NCBI GenBank assembly: GCA_963770375.1 | Contig: CAVYPM010000028.1 | Span: forward strand, 124,001-188,000 | Direction: 5' to 3' | DNA length: 64,000 nucleotides | Source: DASVBE01 sp963770375 | GTDB lineage: Bacteria; Actinomycetota; Actinomycetes; Streptosporangiales; Streptosporangiaceae | Shown: in pieces, positions 44,969 through 54,190 of the stretch | How positions within the stretch are numbered: position 1 is the first letter of the stretch | How the letters are laid out: each line of letters starts with the position of its first letter | Made by a program: the position numbers and the translations under genes | Notes under the pieces: generated by a model | Database searches by the model: none | What the model was told of the DNA's origin: nothing | What the model saw: the letters and a program-made list of their open reading frames with translations, nothing else

Positions 44969-45914
44969 ATGACCGGCTATCTTCTCCGCCGGGCGGGGAC
45001 GTCTATCGTGGTCCTGATCGGGGTCTCGATCTTCGTGTTCTTCCTGCTGCACACGATCTACCCGTCGCCGGCCATCGACGTGCTCGGCCAGCGGGCCGAC
45101 CCGCTGGCCATCGCACGGTGGAACAAGGACAACGGCTTCGACGACCCGTTCTTTGTGCAGTACCTGCACTACGTGAACAATCTCCTGCACGGGAACCTGG
45201 GGTTCTCCTACAAGGTGAACCAGAGCGTGCTCGCGCTGTTCTCGGAGCGCTGGTCGCGCAGCCTGTACCTGTCCGCGTCAGCTATCTTCCTGGCGGTCGT
45301 CATCGCCATCCCGCTGGGCATCTTCCAGGCCGTCCGGCGCAACACCATCGGTGACAACGTGGCCACGACGCTGGCCTTCGTCACCTACGCCATGCCGGAC
45401 TTCTTCCTCTACATCATCGCCATCCAGGTGCTGGCGCTCAACTTCCCGATCTTCAACTTCGAGGCCAGCCAGCACACCTCGATGATCGCGATCATCCTCG
45501 ACGTGCGGTCGATGACCCTGCCGATCCTGTGCTTCACCGCGCTGATCCTCGCCGGGTACTCCCGGTACATGCGGTCCACGGCCATGGACACGCTGGCCCA
45601 GGACTACATCAAGGCGGCCCGGGCCAAGGGCCTGCCCGAGCGCCTGGTGCTCTCCCGGCACCTGGTGCGCAACGCGTGCCTGCCGATGATCACCCTCATC
45701 GGCCTGTCCATCCCGGCCCTGCTGGCCGGCAACCTGATTCTGGAGACCGTGTTCAACTACCCCGGCCTCGGGCTGCTGTTCTACAACTCGCTTGGCACAT
45801 GCCGACTACCAGGTTCTGCTCGCGCTGACCCTGATCGGCGCCTTCCTGGTGATTGTCGGCAACTTTGTGGCCGACATCGCGCTGACCGTCGCCGACCCGA
45901 GAATCCGCCTGTAG
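44969..45914 (+). CDS. ABC importer permease, DppB/OppB type, copy 2 (one frameshift)
   Basis: A second 314-residue permease, nearly the same as copy 1. The region coding for the coupling loop and following helices is identical over about 300 bases; differences cluster in the first 450 bases (for example ALFSERWSRSLYLSASA against ALFQGRWARSLYISATA) and at the very end. Its frame breaks at about 45800: GGCACATGCCGAC has one base more than needed to read GTADYQ. The break is at a place where copy 1 is in frame. Two OppB-type permeases in one operon could form alternative heterodimers with the single OppC-type protein. Confidence 0.88.
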
Positions 45915-45977
45915 GACGGGCTGCGGGGCGGCCGGCCACCCGTCCGGGCAGGCCCGGCCGCCCCGTACAGTCATGGG

Positions 45978-46691
45978 GTGACTCTGGTTCTGCTGGTGCG
46001 GCACGGCCTGACCGCTACCACCGGCTCGGTCCTGACCGGCCGCACCCCGGGGATCCCGCTCGATGACCGGGGCCGGGACCAGGCGGCCGCGGTTGGCGCG
46101 CGGCTGGCGGCGGTGCCGCTGGACGCTATCGTCACCAGCCCGCTGGATCGCTGCGTGCAGACCGCCGAGGCTATCGCCGCAGCCAGGAACGGCTCACCGG
46201 CCGCAGTCACCACGGACGAGCGGGTGGCCGAGTGCAAGTACGGCGACTGGACCGGGAAGCCGCTCAAGACGCTGGCCAAGGACCCGCTGTGGCGGGTCGT
46301 GCAGGCGCACGCCAGCGCGGTCACGTTCCCCGGGCCGGACGGCGAATCCATGCTCGACATGCAGCACCGCGCGGTCAGCGCGGTACGCGACTGGAACGCC
46401 AGACTCGGCCCGGACGCGGCCTACGTGCTGTGCTCGCACGGCGATGTCATCAAGTCCATCATCACCGATAGCCTTGGCTTGCATCTCGACCAGTGCCAGC
46501 GGATCCAGGTGGATCCGTGCTCGCTCTCCGTGATCCGCTACACGCCACTGCGGCCGTTCCTGATCCGGCTGAACGACACCGGCGGCAGCGTGGCGGACCT
46601 CGTCCGCAAGCCCGCGGCCAGCCGGGCGGGCGCAGGGCGCCGGCCGGGTGGTGAGGGCGACGCCGTGGTGGGCGGCGGGGCAGGAGAATAG
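45978..46691 (+). CDS. Histidine phosphatase family protein (MSMEG_4193-type)
   Basis: A 237-residue protein of the phosphoglycerate-mutase-like superfamily. The catalytic RHG is in LVLLVRHGLTATTG (about residue 8) and the second histidine is in YVLCSHGDVIKSI (about 155). SPLDRCVQTAEAIAAA and ECKYGDWTGKPL also fit. It is the first gene of the conserved actinobacterial trio with DUF3090 and the SCO1664-type protein. GTG 45978 is the first codon; an ATG five bases earlier is out of frame. The tail after residue 205 is glycine-rich and disordered-looking. The substrate is unknown. Confidence 0.9.
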   Translation: MTLVLLVRHGLTATTGSVLTGRTPGIPLDDRGRDQAAAVGARLAAVPLDAIVTSPLDRCVQTAEAIAAARNGSPAAVTTDERVAECKYGDWTGKPLKTLAKDPLWRVVQAHASAVTFPGPDGESMLDMQHRAVSAVRDWNARLGPDAAYVLCSHGDVIKSIITDSLGLHLDQCQRIQVDPCSLSVIRYTPLRPFLIRLNDTGGSVADLVRKPAASRAGAGRRPGGEGDAVVGGGAGE

Positions 46692-46697
46692 GGAGTC

Positions 46698-47246
46698 ATG
46701 CCGGTCTACTCATACGATCCGCCAGAGCGGTTCATCGCCGGGACGGTGGGCCAGCCGGGCGAGCGGACGTTTTACCTGCAGGCCAGCGCGGCCGGCCGGG
46801 TGACCAGCGTGTCGCTGGAGAAGGTTCAGGTCAGCCTGCTCGCCGAGCGCCTCGACGAGCTGCTGGACGAGGTGCTGCGGCGCGGCGGCAGCGACCCGGC
46901 GGAGCCCGTGGCACCGGCCGACGACGGCCCGCTCGACGTGCCGCTGCTCGAGGACTTCCGGGTCGGCGCGATCGCCCTGGCCTGGGACCGGGACGAGGAG
47001 CGGGTGGTCATCGAGGCGCAGGAGGAGACCGAGGCGCCGGTCGAGCCGCTCACCGACGACGTGCCCGAAGACGGCCCCGGGGTGCTGCGGGTGCGCATCA
47101 CCGCGTCCATGGCCCGGGCCTTCTCCCAGCGCGCGATACAGATCGTCAGCGCGGGCCGGCCGCCCTGCCCGCTGTGCGGGCTGCCGCTGGACGCGAGCGG
47201 GCACATCTGCCCGCGGCAGAACGGACACCGGGCCAGCAATGCCTGA
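46698..47246 (+). CDS. DUF3090 family protein
   Basis: A 182-residue protein. MPVYSYDPPERFIAGTVGQP and RTFYLQASAAGRVTSVSLEK are the recognisable start of DUF3090. Near the C-terminus four cysteines in CPLCGLPLDASGHICP form a zinc-ribbon-like C-x2-C pair and a final cysteine. The function is unknown. It lies six bases after the phosphatase gene and overlaps the SCO1664-type gene by eight bases. Confidence 0.9.
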   Translation: MPVYSYDPPERFIAGTVGQPGERTFYLQASAAGRVTSVSLEKVQVSLLAERLDELLDEVLRRGGSDPAEPVAPADDGPLDVPLLEDFRVGAIALAWDRDEERVVIEAQEETEAPVEPLTDDVPEDGPGVLRVRITASMARAFSQRAIQIVSAGRPPCPLCGLPLDASGHICPRQNGHRASNA

Positions 47247-48135
47247 TCGGCCCGCGGGCCGACGTGGCGGGCGCAGCCAGCCCTCGGAACGGCAGCCCTC
47301 GGGACGGCAGCCCTCAGGCCGGCAGCCCGCCCGCCGCCCGGCCGGCGCCGCGCGGGGCCAGGCCGCCGGCCAGGACGGCAGCCCCGCGGCACCGGGCGAG
47401 GACGCCGCGACAGCGTCTTCGCAGGAGGCCAGCGCGCTGAAGCTGCTCACCGAGGGCAGCCTGGAGGTCGAGGGGCGGCTGATCGTCGCCTCCAACGCCA
47501 CCCTGTACTGCACGATCAAGCACGGCGACACGGTGGCCGCCTGCGTGTACAAGCCGGTGGCGGGGGAACGGCCGCTGTGGGACTTCCCGACCGGCTCGCT
47601 GGCCGGCCGCGAGGTCGCCGCCTACGAGGTGTCACGGTCGGCGGGCTTCGGCGTCGTGCCGCCCACGGTGTACCGGGAGGGGCCGTTCGGCCCCGGCATG
47701 TGCCAGCTGTGGATCGACGCCGACCAGACCGTGGACATCCTGGCCCTGGCCCGCCGGACCGACCACGCGGGGCTGCGCGCGATGGCCGTGTTCGACGCGG
47801 TGATCAACAACGCCGACCGCAAGGCCGGGCATCTGCTGCCCGCGCCCGGCGGCCACCTGTACGGCTGCGACCACGGGGTCTGCTTCGGCGAGGAGTACAA
47901 GCTGCGCACCGTGCTGTGGCAGTGGCGCGGGCGCAGCCTGCCCGGCCGCAGCGTGGCCGCGCTGCGGCGGCTGCAGGAATGCTTCGACGAGGGGGATCTC
48001 GGCGAGACCATGGCCGCCTGGCTCACCGAGGAGGAGATCAAGGCCACCAGGGACCGTCTCGAGCTGCTGCTCAAGCACCGGGTGCACCCGTACCCGCCGG
48101 AGGACTGGCCCGCCGTCCCCTGGCCGCCGGTCTAG
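47239..48135 (+). CDS. SCO1664-family protein, PI3/4-kinase-like fold
   Basis: A 298-residue protein. After a disordered N-terminus of about 65 residues, with repeats of RQPSG, the domain begins LKLLTEGSLEVEGRLIVASN. It includes CVYKPVAGERPLWDFPTGSL with a kinase-like lysine, and VFDAVINNADRKAGHLLPAP, a catalytic-loop-like N-N-A-D-R. It ends with LYGCDHGVCF, comparable to the metal-binding D-x-G. These features match the phosphatidylinositol 3/4-kinase-like superfamily to which SCO1664 proteins belong. The substrate is unknown; the conserved trio suggests a shared phosphate-related role (inference). Confidence 0.87.
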   Translation: MPDRPAGRRGGRSQPSERQPSGRQPSGRQPARRPAGAARGQAAGQDGSPAAPGEDAATASSQEASALKLLTEGSLEVEGRLIVASNATLYCTIKHGDTVAACVYKPVAGERPLWDFPTGSLAGREVAAYEVSRSAGFGVVPPTVYREGPFGPGMCQLWIDADQTVDILALARRTDHAGLRAMAVFDAVINNADRKAGHLLPAPGGHLYGCDHGVCFGEEYKLRTVLWQWRGRSLPGRSVAALRRLQECFDEGDLGETMAAWLTEEEIKATRDRLELLLKHRVHPYPPEDWPAVPWPPV

Positions 48136-48175
48136 AGGCAGTGCTGGCCGCTCGCTCGGGCCGGCTGCGCCGTCC

Positions 48176-49081
48176 CTAGCTGCGCTCGCCGCCGCGGTTG
48201 CCGCGGCGGCGCAGGTAGCGCTCGAACTCGCGGGCGATCGCGTCCCCGCTGGCCTCCGGCAGTTCGGTCGCGTCCTTGGCGTCTTCCAGCGTCTTGACGT
48301 ACTCGGCGACCTCGGTGTCCTGCTCGGCCAGCTCGTCCACGCCGCGCTCCCAGGCCCGGGCCTCCTCCGGCAGGTCGGCCAGCGGCAGCGTGGTGTCCAG
48401 TACGTCCTCCACGCCGCGCAGCAGCGCCAGCGTGGCCTTCGGGCTCGGGGCCTGCGCCACGTAGTGCGGCACCGCGGCCCACAGCGACACCGACGGGATC
48501 CCGGCCGCCGCGCACGCGTGCTGGAGCACGCCCACGATCCCGGTCGGGCCCTTGTACTCGACCGGCTCCACGTGCAGCTGCGCGGCCAGCACGGTGTCCG
48601 TGGCGGCCGCGGTGACCTGCACAGGCCGGGTGTGCGGTGAGTCCGCGAGCAGCGCGCCGAGCAGGATCACCAGCTCCACGCCCAGCTCGGTGAAGGCGCC
48701 GACCAGCTCGTCGCAGAACGCCCGCCAGCGCATGTTCGGCTCGATGCCGTGCACCAGGATCAGGTCCCGGCCCAGGCCCTCGGGCTGGGCCAGGGACAGC
48801 CGGGTGGTCGGCCAGACCAGCCGGTCGGTCCGGCCGTCGGCGACCTCGAGCACCGGCCTGGTCACCTGGAAGTCGTAGAACTCCTCCGGGTCGACCGCGC
48901 CGATCGGGGTGGCCTGCCAGGCGATACCCAGATGATTGATCACGCCGCTGGCCGCCTCACCCGCGTCGTTCCAGCCCTCGAACGCCGCGATCAGGGCGGG
49001 GGAGGTGGGCTTGGCAGGCAAGTCGAGCTTGCCAAGGCCATCGAGCTCGATCGTGCGCCCCTTCCTCGTGGCGGCCCTCAT
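48176..49081 (-). CDS. PAC2-family protein (proteasome-assembly-chaperone-like)
   Basis: A 301-residue cytoplasmic protein. ALIAAFEGWNDAGEAASGVI starts the PAC2 domain, and RDLILVHGIEPNMRWRAFCD, ELVILLGALLADSPHTRPV and YKGPTGIVGVLQHACAAAGI follow. The C-terminal 100 residues are acidic and helical. Archaeal and eukaryotic PAC2 proteins help assemble 20S proteasomes; the bacterial role is unproven. The proteasome operon lies 9 kb away, an arrangement also known from mycobacteria, where a PAC2 gene is near metH. It diverges from metH. Confidence 0.88.
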   Translation of the reverse strand: MRAATRKGRTIELDGLGKLDLPAKPTSPALIAAFEGWNDAGEAASGVINHLGIAWQATPIGAVDPEEFYDFQVTRPVLEVADGRTDRLVWPTTRLSLAQPEGLGRDLILVHGIEPNMRWRAFCDELVGAFTELGVELVILLGALLADSPHTRPVQVTAAATDTVLAAQLHVEPVEYKGPTGIVGVLQHACAAAGIPSVSLWAAVPHYVAQAPSPKATLALLRGVEDVLDTTLPLADLPEEARAWERGVDELAEQDTEVAEYVKTLEDAKDATELPEASGDAIAREFERYLRRRGNRGGERS

Positions 49082-49152
49082 AGCTGCGTCCCAGACTACG
49101 TGGTCCGCGTGATCAGCTTGTCACGCCCTGGGGGACCCGTGGGCGGCAGCCC

Positions 49153-49158
49153 TATAAT
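49153..49158 (+). promoter_or_regulatory. Perfect -10 box for metH, suggesting a leaderless mRNA
   Basis: TATAAT lies only nine bases before the metH ATG at 49168. A start site 6-8 bases after the box would leave an mRNA with almost no leader. No clear -35 box is present at 17 bases. No cobalamin riboswitch fits in the 86-base gap. Confidence 0.6.
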
Positions 49159-49167
49159 GAGGCCATC

Positions 49168-52100
49168 ATGACTGGCAGTAACCAGCCCGCCATTATGCGC
49201 CGGGGGGCGGCGGGGCTGAGAGAAGCCCTGGCTGCGCGGGTCGTCGTTGCCGACGGGGCCATGGGGACCATGCTCCAGGGCAGCGACGCCACCCTGGAAG
49301 ACTTCGGCGGCTACGAGGGCTGCAACGAGATCCTCAACGTCACCCGGCCGGACCTGGTCCGGAGTATCTACGACGGCTACCTGGCGGCCGGCGCCGACTG
49401 CATCAGCACCAACTCGTTCGGGGCCAACCTGGGCAACCTCGGCGAGTACGGCATCGCCGACCGGATCGAGGAGCTGTCCGAGACCGGTGCCCGGCTGGCC
49501 CGCCAGGCCGCCGACGCCGCCGAGGCGGCGGACAGCAGGCCGCGCTGGGTTCTCGGCTCGATGGGCCCGGGCACCAAGCTGCCCACCCTCGGCCACGTCA
49601 CGTTCGCCGGCCTGCGGGACGCCTACCAGCAGAACGCGGCGGCCCTGCTGCGCGGCGGCGCGGACGCGCTGGTCGTGGAGACCTGCCAGGACATGCTCCA
49701 GGCCAAGGCCGCGCTGATCGGCGCCCGCCGGGCCATCAGCGAGGCCGGCACCGACGCGGTGCTGATCGCCTCGGTGATGATCGAGACCACCGGCGCGATG
49801 CTGCTCGGCACCGAGATCGGCGCGGCGCTGACCGCGCTGGAGCCCCTCGGCATCGACCTGATCGGGCTGAACTGCGCGACCGGGCCCAGCGAGATGAGCG
49901 AGCACCTGCGCTACCTGGCCGCGCACGCGCGGATCCCGCTCACCTGCATGCCGAACGCCGGCCTGCCCGAGCTCACCGCGGACGGCGCCTACTACCCGGT
50001 CGGCCCGGAGGAGCTCACCGACGCGCTCGAGGTGTTCGCCGACGAGTTCGGCCTGGCCCTGGCCGGCGGCTGCTGCGGCACCACCCCCGAGCACGTCGCC
50101 GCGCTGGCCGGGCGCCTCGGCGGCGGCCGGCCGCGGCCCGAGCGCAGCCCGCAGCCCGAGCCGGGCCTGGCCTCGCTGTACCAGCACGTGCCGTTCCGGC
50201 AGGACACCGCGTTCCTCGCGGTGGGGGAGCGGACCAACGCCAACGGGTCCAGGGCGTTCCGCGACGCGATGCTGGCCGGCCGGTACGACGAGTGCGTGGA
50301 GATCGCCCGGGCGCAGACCAGGGACGGCGCGCACGTGCTCGACGTGAACGTGGACTACGTCGGCCGGGACGGCGCCGCGGACATGCGCGAGGTGGTCAGC
50401 CGCCTGTCCACCGCGGTCACCCTGCCGCTGATGCTCGACTCCACCGAGCCCCCGGTCATCCAGGCCGGCCTGGAGCTGCTCGGCGGCCGCTCGGTGGTCA
50501 ACTCGGTGAACTACGAGGACGGCGACGGCCCGGACTCGCGGATCGCCCGGATGATGCCGCTGGTCCGCGAGCACGGCGCGGCGGTGGTCGCGCTGACCAT
50601 CGACGAGCAGGGCCAGGCCCGCACCGCGGAGTGGAAGCTCGCGGTGGCCACCCGGCTGATCGAGGACCTCACCGGCAACTGGGGCATGGACGTGGGCGAC
50701 ATCATCGTCGACTGCCTGACGTTCCCGGTGTCCACCGGCCAGGAGGAGACCCGGCGCGACGCGCTGGAGACCATCAACGCGATCCGGGAGCTCAAGCGCC
50801 GCTACCCGGACGTGCAGACCACGCTGGGCATCTCCAACGTGTCGTTCGGGCTGAACCCGGCCGCACGCGCGGTGCTGAACTCGGTGTTCCTGGCCGAGGC
50901 GGTGGACGCCGGGCTGGACTCCGCGATCGTGCACGCGTCCCGGATCATGCCGATCGCCCGGATCCCCGACGAGCAGCGCGAAGCCGCCCTGGACCTGGTC
51001 TGGGACCGGCGGCGGCCGGGCTACGACCCGCTGAGCCGCCTGCTCGAGCTGTTCGAGGGCGCCACCGCGGCATCCCTGCGGGAGAGCCGCGCCCAGGAAC
51101 TCGCCCGGCTGCCGCTGTGGGAGCGCCTGGCCCGGCGCATCATCGACGGCGAGCGGAACGGCCTGGAGGCCGACCTCGACGCCGGCCTGGCGCAGCGCCC
51201 GGCCCTGGAGATCGTCAACGACGTGCTGCTCGGCGGCATGAAGACGGTCGGCGACCTGTTCGGCTCGGGCCAGATGCAGCTGCCGTTCGTGCTCCAGTCC
51301 GCCGAGGTCATGAAGGCCGCGGTGAACTACCTCGAGCCGCACATGGAGCGGTCAGGGGACGAGGGCAAGGGCCGGATCGTGCTGGCCACGGTCAAGGGCG
51401 ACGTGCACGACATCGGCAAGAACCTGGTCGACATCATCTTGTCCAACAACGGCTACGACGTCGTGAACATCGGCATCAAGCAGCCCATCTCGGCCATCCT
51501 CGAGGCCGCCACCGAGCACGGCGCGGACGTGATCGGGATGTCCGGGCTGCTGGTCAAGTCCACCGTGGTGATGCGCGACAACCTGGCCGAGCTGAACTCC
51601 CGCAAGCAGGCCGGCCGGTGGCCGGTACTGCTCGGCGGGGCCGCGCTCACCCGCGCCTACGTGGAGCAGGACCTGGCCGCCATGTTCGACGGCGAGGTCA
51701 GGTACGCCCGCGACGCGTTCGAGGGGCTGCGGCTGATGGACGCGTTCATGGCGGTCAAGCGCGGCCAGGCCGGCGCGCAGCTGCCCGCGCTGCGGCCGCG
51801 CCGGGTCAGCGCGGCCACCCGCCCCGGCCCGGACGGCGACGGCCAGGCCCAGGACGACCAGCTCCGCTCTGACGTCTCGGCCACCGTCCCGGTGCCTGAG
51901 CCGCCGTTCTGGGGCACCCGGGTGGTCAAGGGCATCCCGCTCGCCGACTACGCGGCCTACCTGGACGAGCGGGCGCTGTTCCTGGGCCAGTGGGGGCTCA
52001 AGCCGGCCCGCGGCGGGTCCGGCCCGTCGCACCAGGAGCTGGCCGAGGTGCAGGGCCGCCCCCGGCTGCGGATGTGGCTGGAGCGGGCGCAGACCGAGGG

Positions 52101-52683
52101 CCTTCTGCAGGCCGCCGTGGTGCACGGCTACTTCCCGTGCTACAGCGAGGGCAACGAGCTCGTCGTGCTGGACGAGAACGGCCAGCCGCGGGAACGGTTC
52201 CGGTTCCCGCGGCAGCGCCGCGACCGGCGGCTGTGCCTGGCCGACTTCTTCCGGCCCAGGGACTCCGGGCAGACCGACGTGGTGGCCTTCCAGCTGGTCA
52301 CCGTCGGCTCGCGGATCAGCGAGGCGACCGCCGAGCTGTTCGCCAAGAACGCCTACCGCGACTACCTGGAGCTGCACGGCCTGTCCGTGCAGCTGGCCGA
52401 GGCGCTGGCGGAGTACTGGCACACGCGGGTGCGCGACGCGCTGGGCATCAGCGGCGCCGACCCGGCCGACCTGGACGCGATCCTGAAGGTCGGCTACCAG
52501 GGCTGCCGGTACTCCTTCGGCTACCCGGCCTGCCCGGACCTGGAGGACCGGGCCGCGGTGATGCGGCTGCTGCGGCCGGACCGGATCGGGGTCGCGCTGT
52601 CCGAGGAGTTCCAGCTGGCCCCGGAGCAGTCCACCGACGCGATCATCGCGCATCACCCGGAAGCCAAGTATTTCAGCACCTGA
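49168..52683 (+). CDS. metH: Cobalamin-dependent methionine synthase
   Basis: A 1171-residue four-module MetH with an intact frame. The homocysteine-binding barrel holds zinc cysteines in LNCATGPSEMSEHL (about 236) and GGCCGTTPEHVAAL (about 301-302). The folate barrel includes GERTNANGSRAF and MLDSTEPPVIQAGLELLGG. The B12 module has DVHDIGKNLVDIILSNNGYD (about 746), with the cobalt-ligand histidine, and IGMSGLLVKSTVVM. The C-terminal activation domain binds SAM and has GYQGCRYSFGYPACPDLEDR. It methylates homocysteine from methyltetrahydrofolate. It is probably transcribed alone from the promoter just before it. Confidence 0.97.
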   Translation: MTGSNQPAIMRRGAAGLREALAARVVVADGAMGTMLQGSDATLEDFGGYEGCNEILNVTRPDLVRSIYDGYLAAGADCISTNSFGANLGNLGEYGIADRIEELSETGARLARQAADAAEAADSRPRWVLGSMGPGTKLPTLGHVTFAGLRDAYQQNAAALLRGGADALVVETCQDMLQAKAALIGARRAISEAGTDAVLIASVMIETTGAMLLGTEIGAALTALEPLGIDLIGLNCATGPSEMSEHLRYLAAHARIPLTCMPNAGLPELTADGAYYPVGPEELTDALEVFADEFGLALAGGCCGTTPEHVAALAGRLGGGRPRPERSPQPEPGLASLYQHVPFRQDTAFLAVGERTNANGSRAFRDAMLAGRYDECVEIARAQTRDGAHVLDVNVDYVGRDGAADMREVVSRLSTAVTLPLMLDSTEPPVIQAGLELLGGRSVVNSVNYEDGDGPDSRIARMMPLVREHGAAVVALTIDEQGQARTAEWKLAVATRLIEDLTGNWGMDVGDIIVDCLTFPVSTGQEETRRDALETINAIRELKRRYPDVQTTLGISNVSFGLNPAARAVLNSVFLAEAVDAGLDSAIVHASRIMPIARIPDEQREAALDLVWDRRRPGYDPLSRLLELFEGATAASLRESRAQELARLPLWERLARRIIDGERNGLEADLDAGLAQRPALEIVNDVLLGGMKTVGDLFGSGQMQLPFVLQSAEVMKAAVNYLEPHMERSGDEGKGRIVLATVKGDVHDIGKNLVDIILSNNGYDVVNIGIKQPISAILEAATEHGADVIGMSGLLVKSTVVMRDNLAELNSRKQAGRWPVLLGGAALTRAYVEQDLAAMFDGEVRYARDAFEGLRLMDAFMAVKRGQAGAQLPALRPRRVSAATRPGPDGDGQAQDDQLRSDVSATVPVPEPPFWGTRVVKGIPLADYAAYLDERALFLGQWGLKPARGGSGPSHQELAEVQGRPRLRMWLERAQTEGLLQAAVVHGYFPCYSEGNELVVLDENGQPRERFRFPRQRRDRRLCLADFFRPRDSGQTDVVAFQLVTVGSRISEATAELFAKNAYRDYLELHGLSVQLAEALAEYWHTRVRDALGISGADPADLDAILKVGYQGCRYSFGYPACPDLEDRAAVMRLLRPDRIGVALSEEFQLAPEQSTDAIIAHHPEAKYFST

Positions 52684-52733
52684 CCCGCGGCGCCGCCGCC
52701 AGTGCCCGCCCCCTGCCCGGTAAGGTCCACCGC

Positions 52734-53429
52734 ATGTCCCGCGCCGCCGCCGTCTCGCCTCCCGCCGTCCACCGTTCGCCGCTGCAGGCCGTGCTGTTCG
52801 ACATGGACGGCCTGCTCATCGACTCCGAGCCGCTGTGGTTCGAGGTGGAGTCCGCCGTCATGGCCAGGCTGGGCGGCGAGTGGACCGCCGAGGACCAGTA
52901 CGCGCTGGTCGGCGGGTCGCTGGAGGCCTCCCTCGACTACCTGCTGGCCCGGGCGGCCGAGCCCGCCCCGCGCGAGCAGGTGGCCCGCTGGATGGTCGAC
53001 GGGATGACCGACCTGCTCCGCGAGCGCGGCGTGCACGTGCTGCCCGGCGCCCGTGAGCTGCTGGCCGAGGTGACCGCGGCGCGGGTGCCGAGCGCGCTGG
53101 TCACCTCCTCCGAGCGGCAGATCATGGACGCGGTCATCGCCAGCATCGGCGTGGCCTTCGGCGCCACCGTGTGCGCCGAGGACGTCCGCGCCCCCAAGCC
53201 GGACCCCGAGCCGTACCTGCGGGCCGCGGCGCTGCTCGGCGCCGACCCGGCCAGCTGCATCGCGCTCGAGGACTCGCCGAACGGGGTGGCCGCCGCGGAG
53301 GCGGCGGGCTGCCTGGTGGTGGCGGTGCCCAGCGTGCTGCCGATCCCCACCCGGCCGGGCCGCGTCGTGGCCTCCTCGCTGGCCCAGCTCGACCTGGCCA
53401 TGCTCCGCGGAATGATGGGCGGCCGCTAG
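52734..53429 (+). CDS. HAD-family phosphatase, beta-phosphoglucomutase-like
   Basis: A 231-residue HAD hydrolase of subfamily IA. Motif 1 is AVLFDMDGLLIDSEPLWFEV with both aspartates (about residues 21-23). The threonine/serine motif is ALVTSSERQIMDAV, the lysine is in VRAPKPDPEPYLRAA, and motif 4 is CIALEDSPNGVAAAEAAG. A helical cap lies between. It dephosphorylates a small phosphorylated metabolite, not identified. It follows metH by 50 bases and may share its transcript. Confidence 0.92.
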   Translation: MSRAAAVSPPAVHRSPLQAVLFDMDGLLIDSEPLWFEVESAVMARLGGEWTAEDQYALVGGSLEASLDYLLARAAEPAPREQVARWMVDGMTDLLRERGVHVLPGARELLAEVTAARVPSALVTSSERQIMDAVIASIGVAFGATVCAEDVRAPKPDPEPYLRAAALLGADPASCIALEDSPNGVAAAEAAGCLVVAVPSVLPIPTRPGRVVASSLAQLDLAMLRGMMGGR

Positions 53430-53490
53430 CCGCAGCGGTCTGGGCAGCCCCCCGGGTATGCGACGATGAAGGGGACGGGAGGTACTGCCG

Positions 53491-53958
53491 ATGGCGCTCG
53501 TTATCTGCCTCGCCCTGACCGCGGCCGGCCTCGTGGCGGCCTGGGGCCGCTGGCGCCGTAAGAGCCCACGGGCCGGGGTGCGGATGCTCGCCTGGGCCGT
53601 GCTGCCGATGGCGTTCTACCTGACCGGGCTGGCCGATCTGGCCGAGCGGATCGGGTCGGCCTTCACCAAGTTCGGTGCCGCGTTCGTGTTCTCGCCGAAG
53701 ACCTGGCTCGGCGTCGTGATCGCAGGCGTCGCGCTGCTGCTGCTCCTGGTCTCCGGCGGGCTGCCCAAGGTCCCTCGCCGCAAGGGCAGCAAGGCCGTCA
53801 AGCAGGACGGCTCGGCTCCCGAGGCCGCCCGGGGCAAGTCATCTGGCCCGCAGGCGCTGACCACCGGCACCGGCCGGACCCGCAAGCAGGCCGCCGCGGA
53901 CGGCGATGACGACATGGCCGACATCGAGGCGATCCTGCGCCGCCGCGGCATCAGCTGA
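53491..53958 (+). CDS. Small membrane protein with conserved acidic C-terminal tail
   Basis: A 155-residue protein with helices at about 2-18 (LVICLALTAAGLVAAWG), 32-50 (MLAWAVLPMAFYLTGLADL) and 72-90 (WLGVVIAGVALLLLLVSGG). A basic and alanine-rich cytoplasmic tail ends DDDMADIEAILRRRGIS. I recall similar unnamed proteins in other actinobacteria but know no function. It follows the HAD gene after 61 bases. Confidence 0.75.
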   Translation: MALVICLALTAAGLVAAWGRWRRKSPRAGVRMLAWAVLPMAFYLTGLADLAERIGSAFTKFGAAFVFSPKTWLGVVIAGVALLLLLVSGGLPKVPRRKGSKAVKQDGSAPEAARGKSSGPQALTTGTGRTRKQAAADGDDDMADIEAILRRRGIS

Positions 53959-53981
53959 GCACCAAAAGCTGAGTAGCGGCG

Positions 53982-54190
53982 TCAGGCGTTCTCCCGGATA
54001 AACACCCGCCCGGCCAGCCACAGGCACACCACGGCCAGACCGATCGAGACCGCCACGCCCTCGAGCATCACCGCGTTCAGGTAGTGCCCGGCGTAGCCCG
54101 CGCGCATCGCGTCGTGAACCGCGACGAACGCCGCGCCGATCAGCCCGCAGCTGGATGAGCAGCCCGGGCAGCGAAGTACGCGTACGAGTT
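53982..54190 (-). pseudogene. Membrane-transporter C-terminal remnant
   Basis: On the minus strand a frame reads DAMRAGYAGHYLNAVMLEGV, then AVSIGLAVVCLWLAGRVFIR and ENA before a stop. That is the last transmembrane helix and tail of an ABC-2-like or related permease. The upstream part breaks into other frames within 150 bases (FVGPLFARVFDSGLIGA, PGLLIQL). No start exists. Confidence 0.5.

Larger units (their letters stand above)
43968..45924 (+). repeat. Tandem duplication of the DppB-type gene, period 976 bp
   Basis: Both copies include about 25 bases upstream of the start (GCCGCCC-GGAAGGGG-CCTCATG in each) and about 10 bases after the stop (TAGGACGGGC). This defines a head-to-tail duplication unit of 976 bases. 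Confidence 0.9.

Noticed and set aside
47280..47340. Tandem 15-base repeats at the start of the SCO1664-type gene as a regulatory element
   Set aside because: They are in the reading frame and encode a low-complexity RQPSG tract; a simple disordered N-terminus explains them.
48136..48175. Another copy of the intergenic repeat
   Set aside because: Only a loose match to the ends (CAGTGCTGGCC-GCTCGCTCGGGCCGGC) is present and no core, so it is noted only as a possible relic.
49082..49167. Cobalamin or SAM riboswitch before metH
   Set aside because: The gap is only 86 bases, has no B12-box or SAM-riboswitch core, and the -10 box lies next to the start codon.
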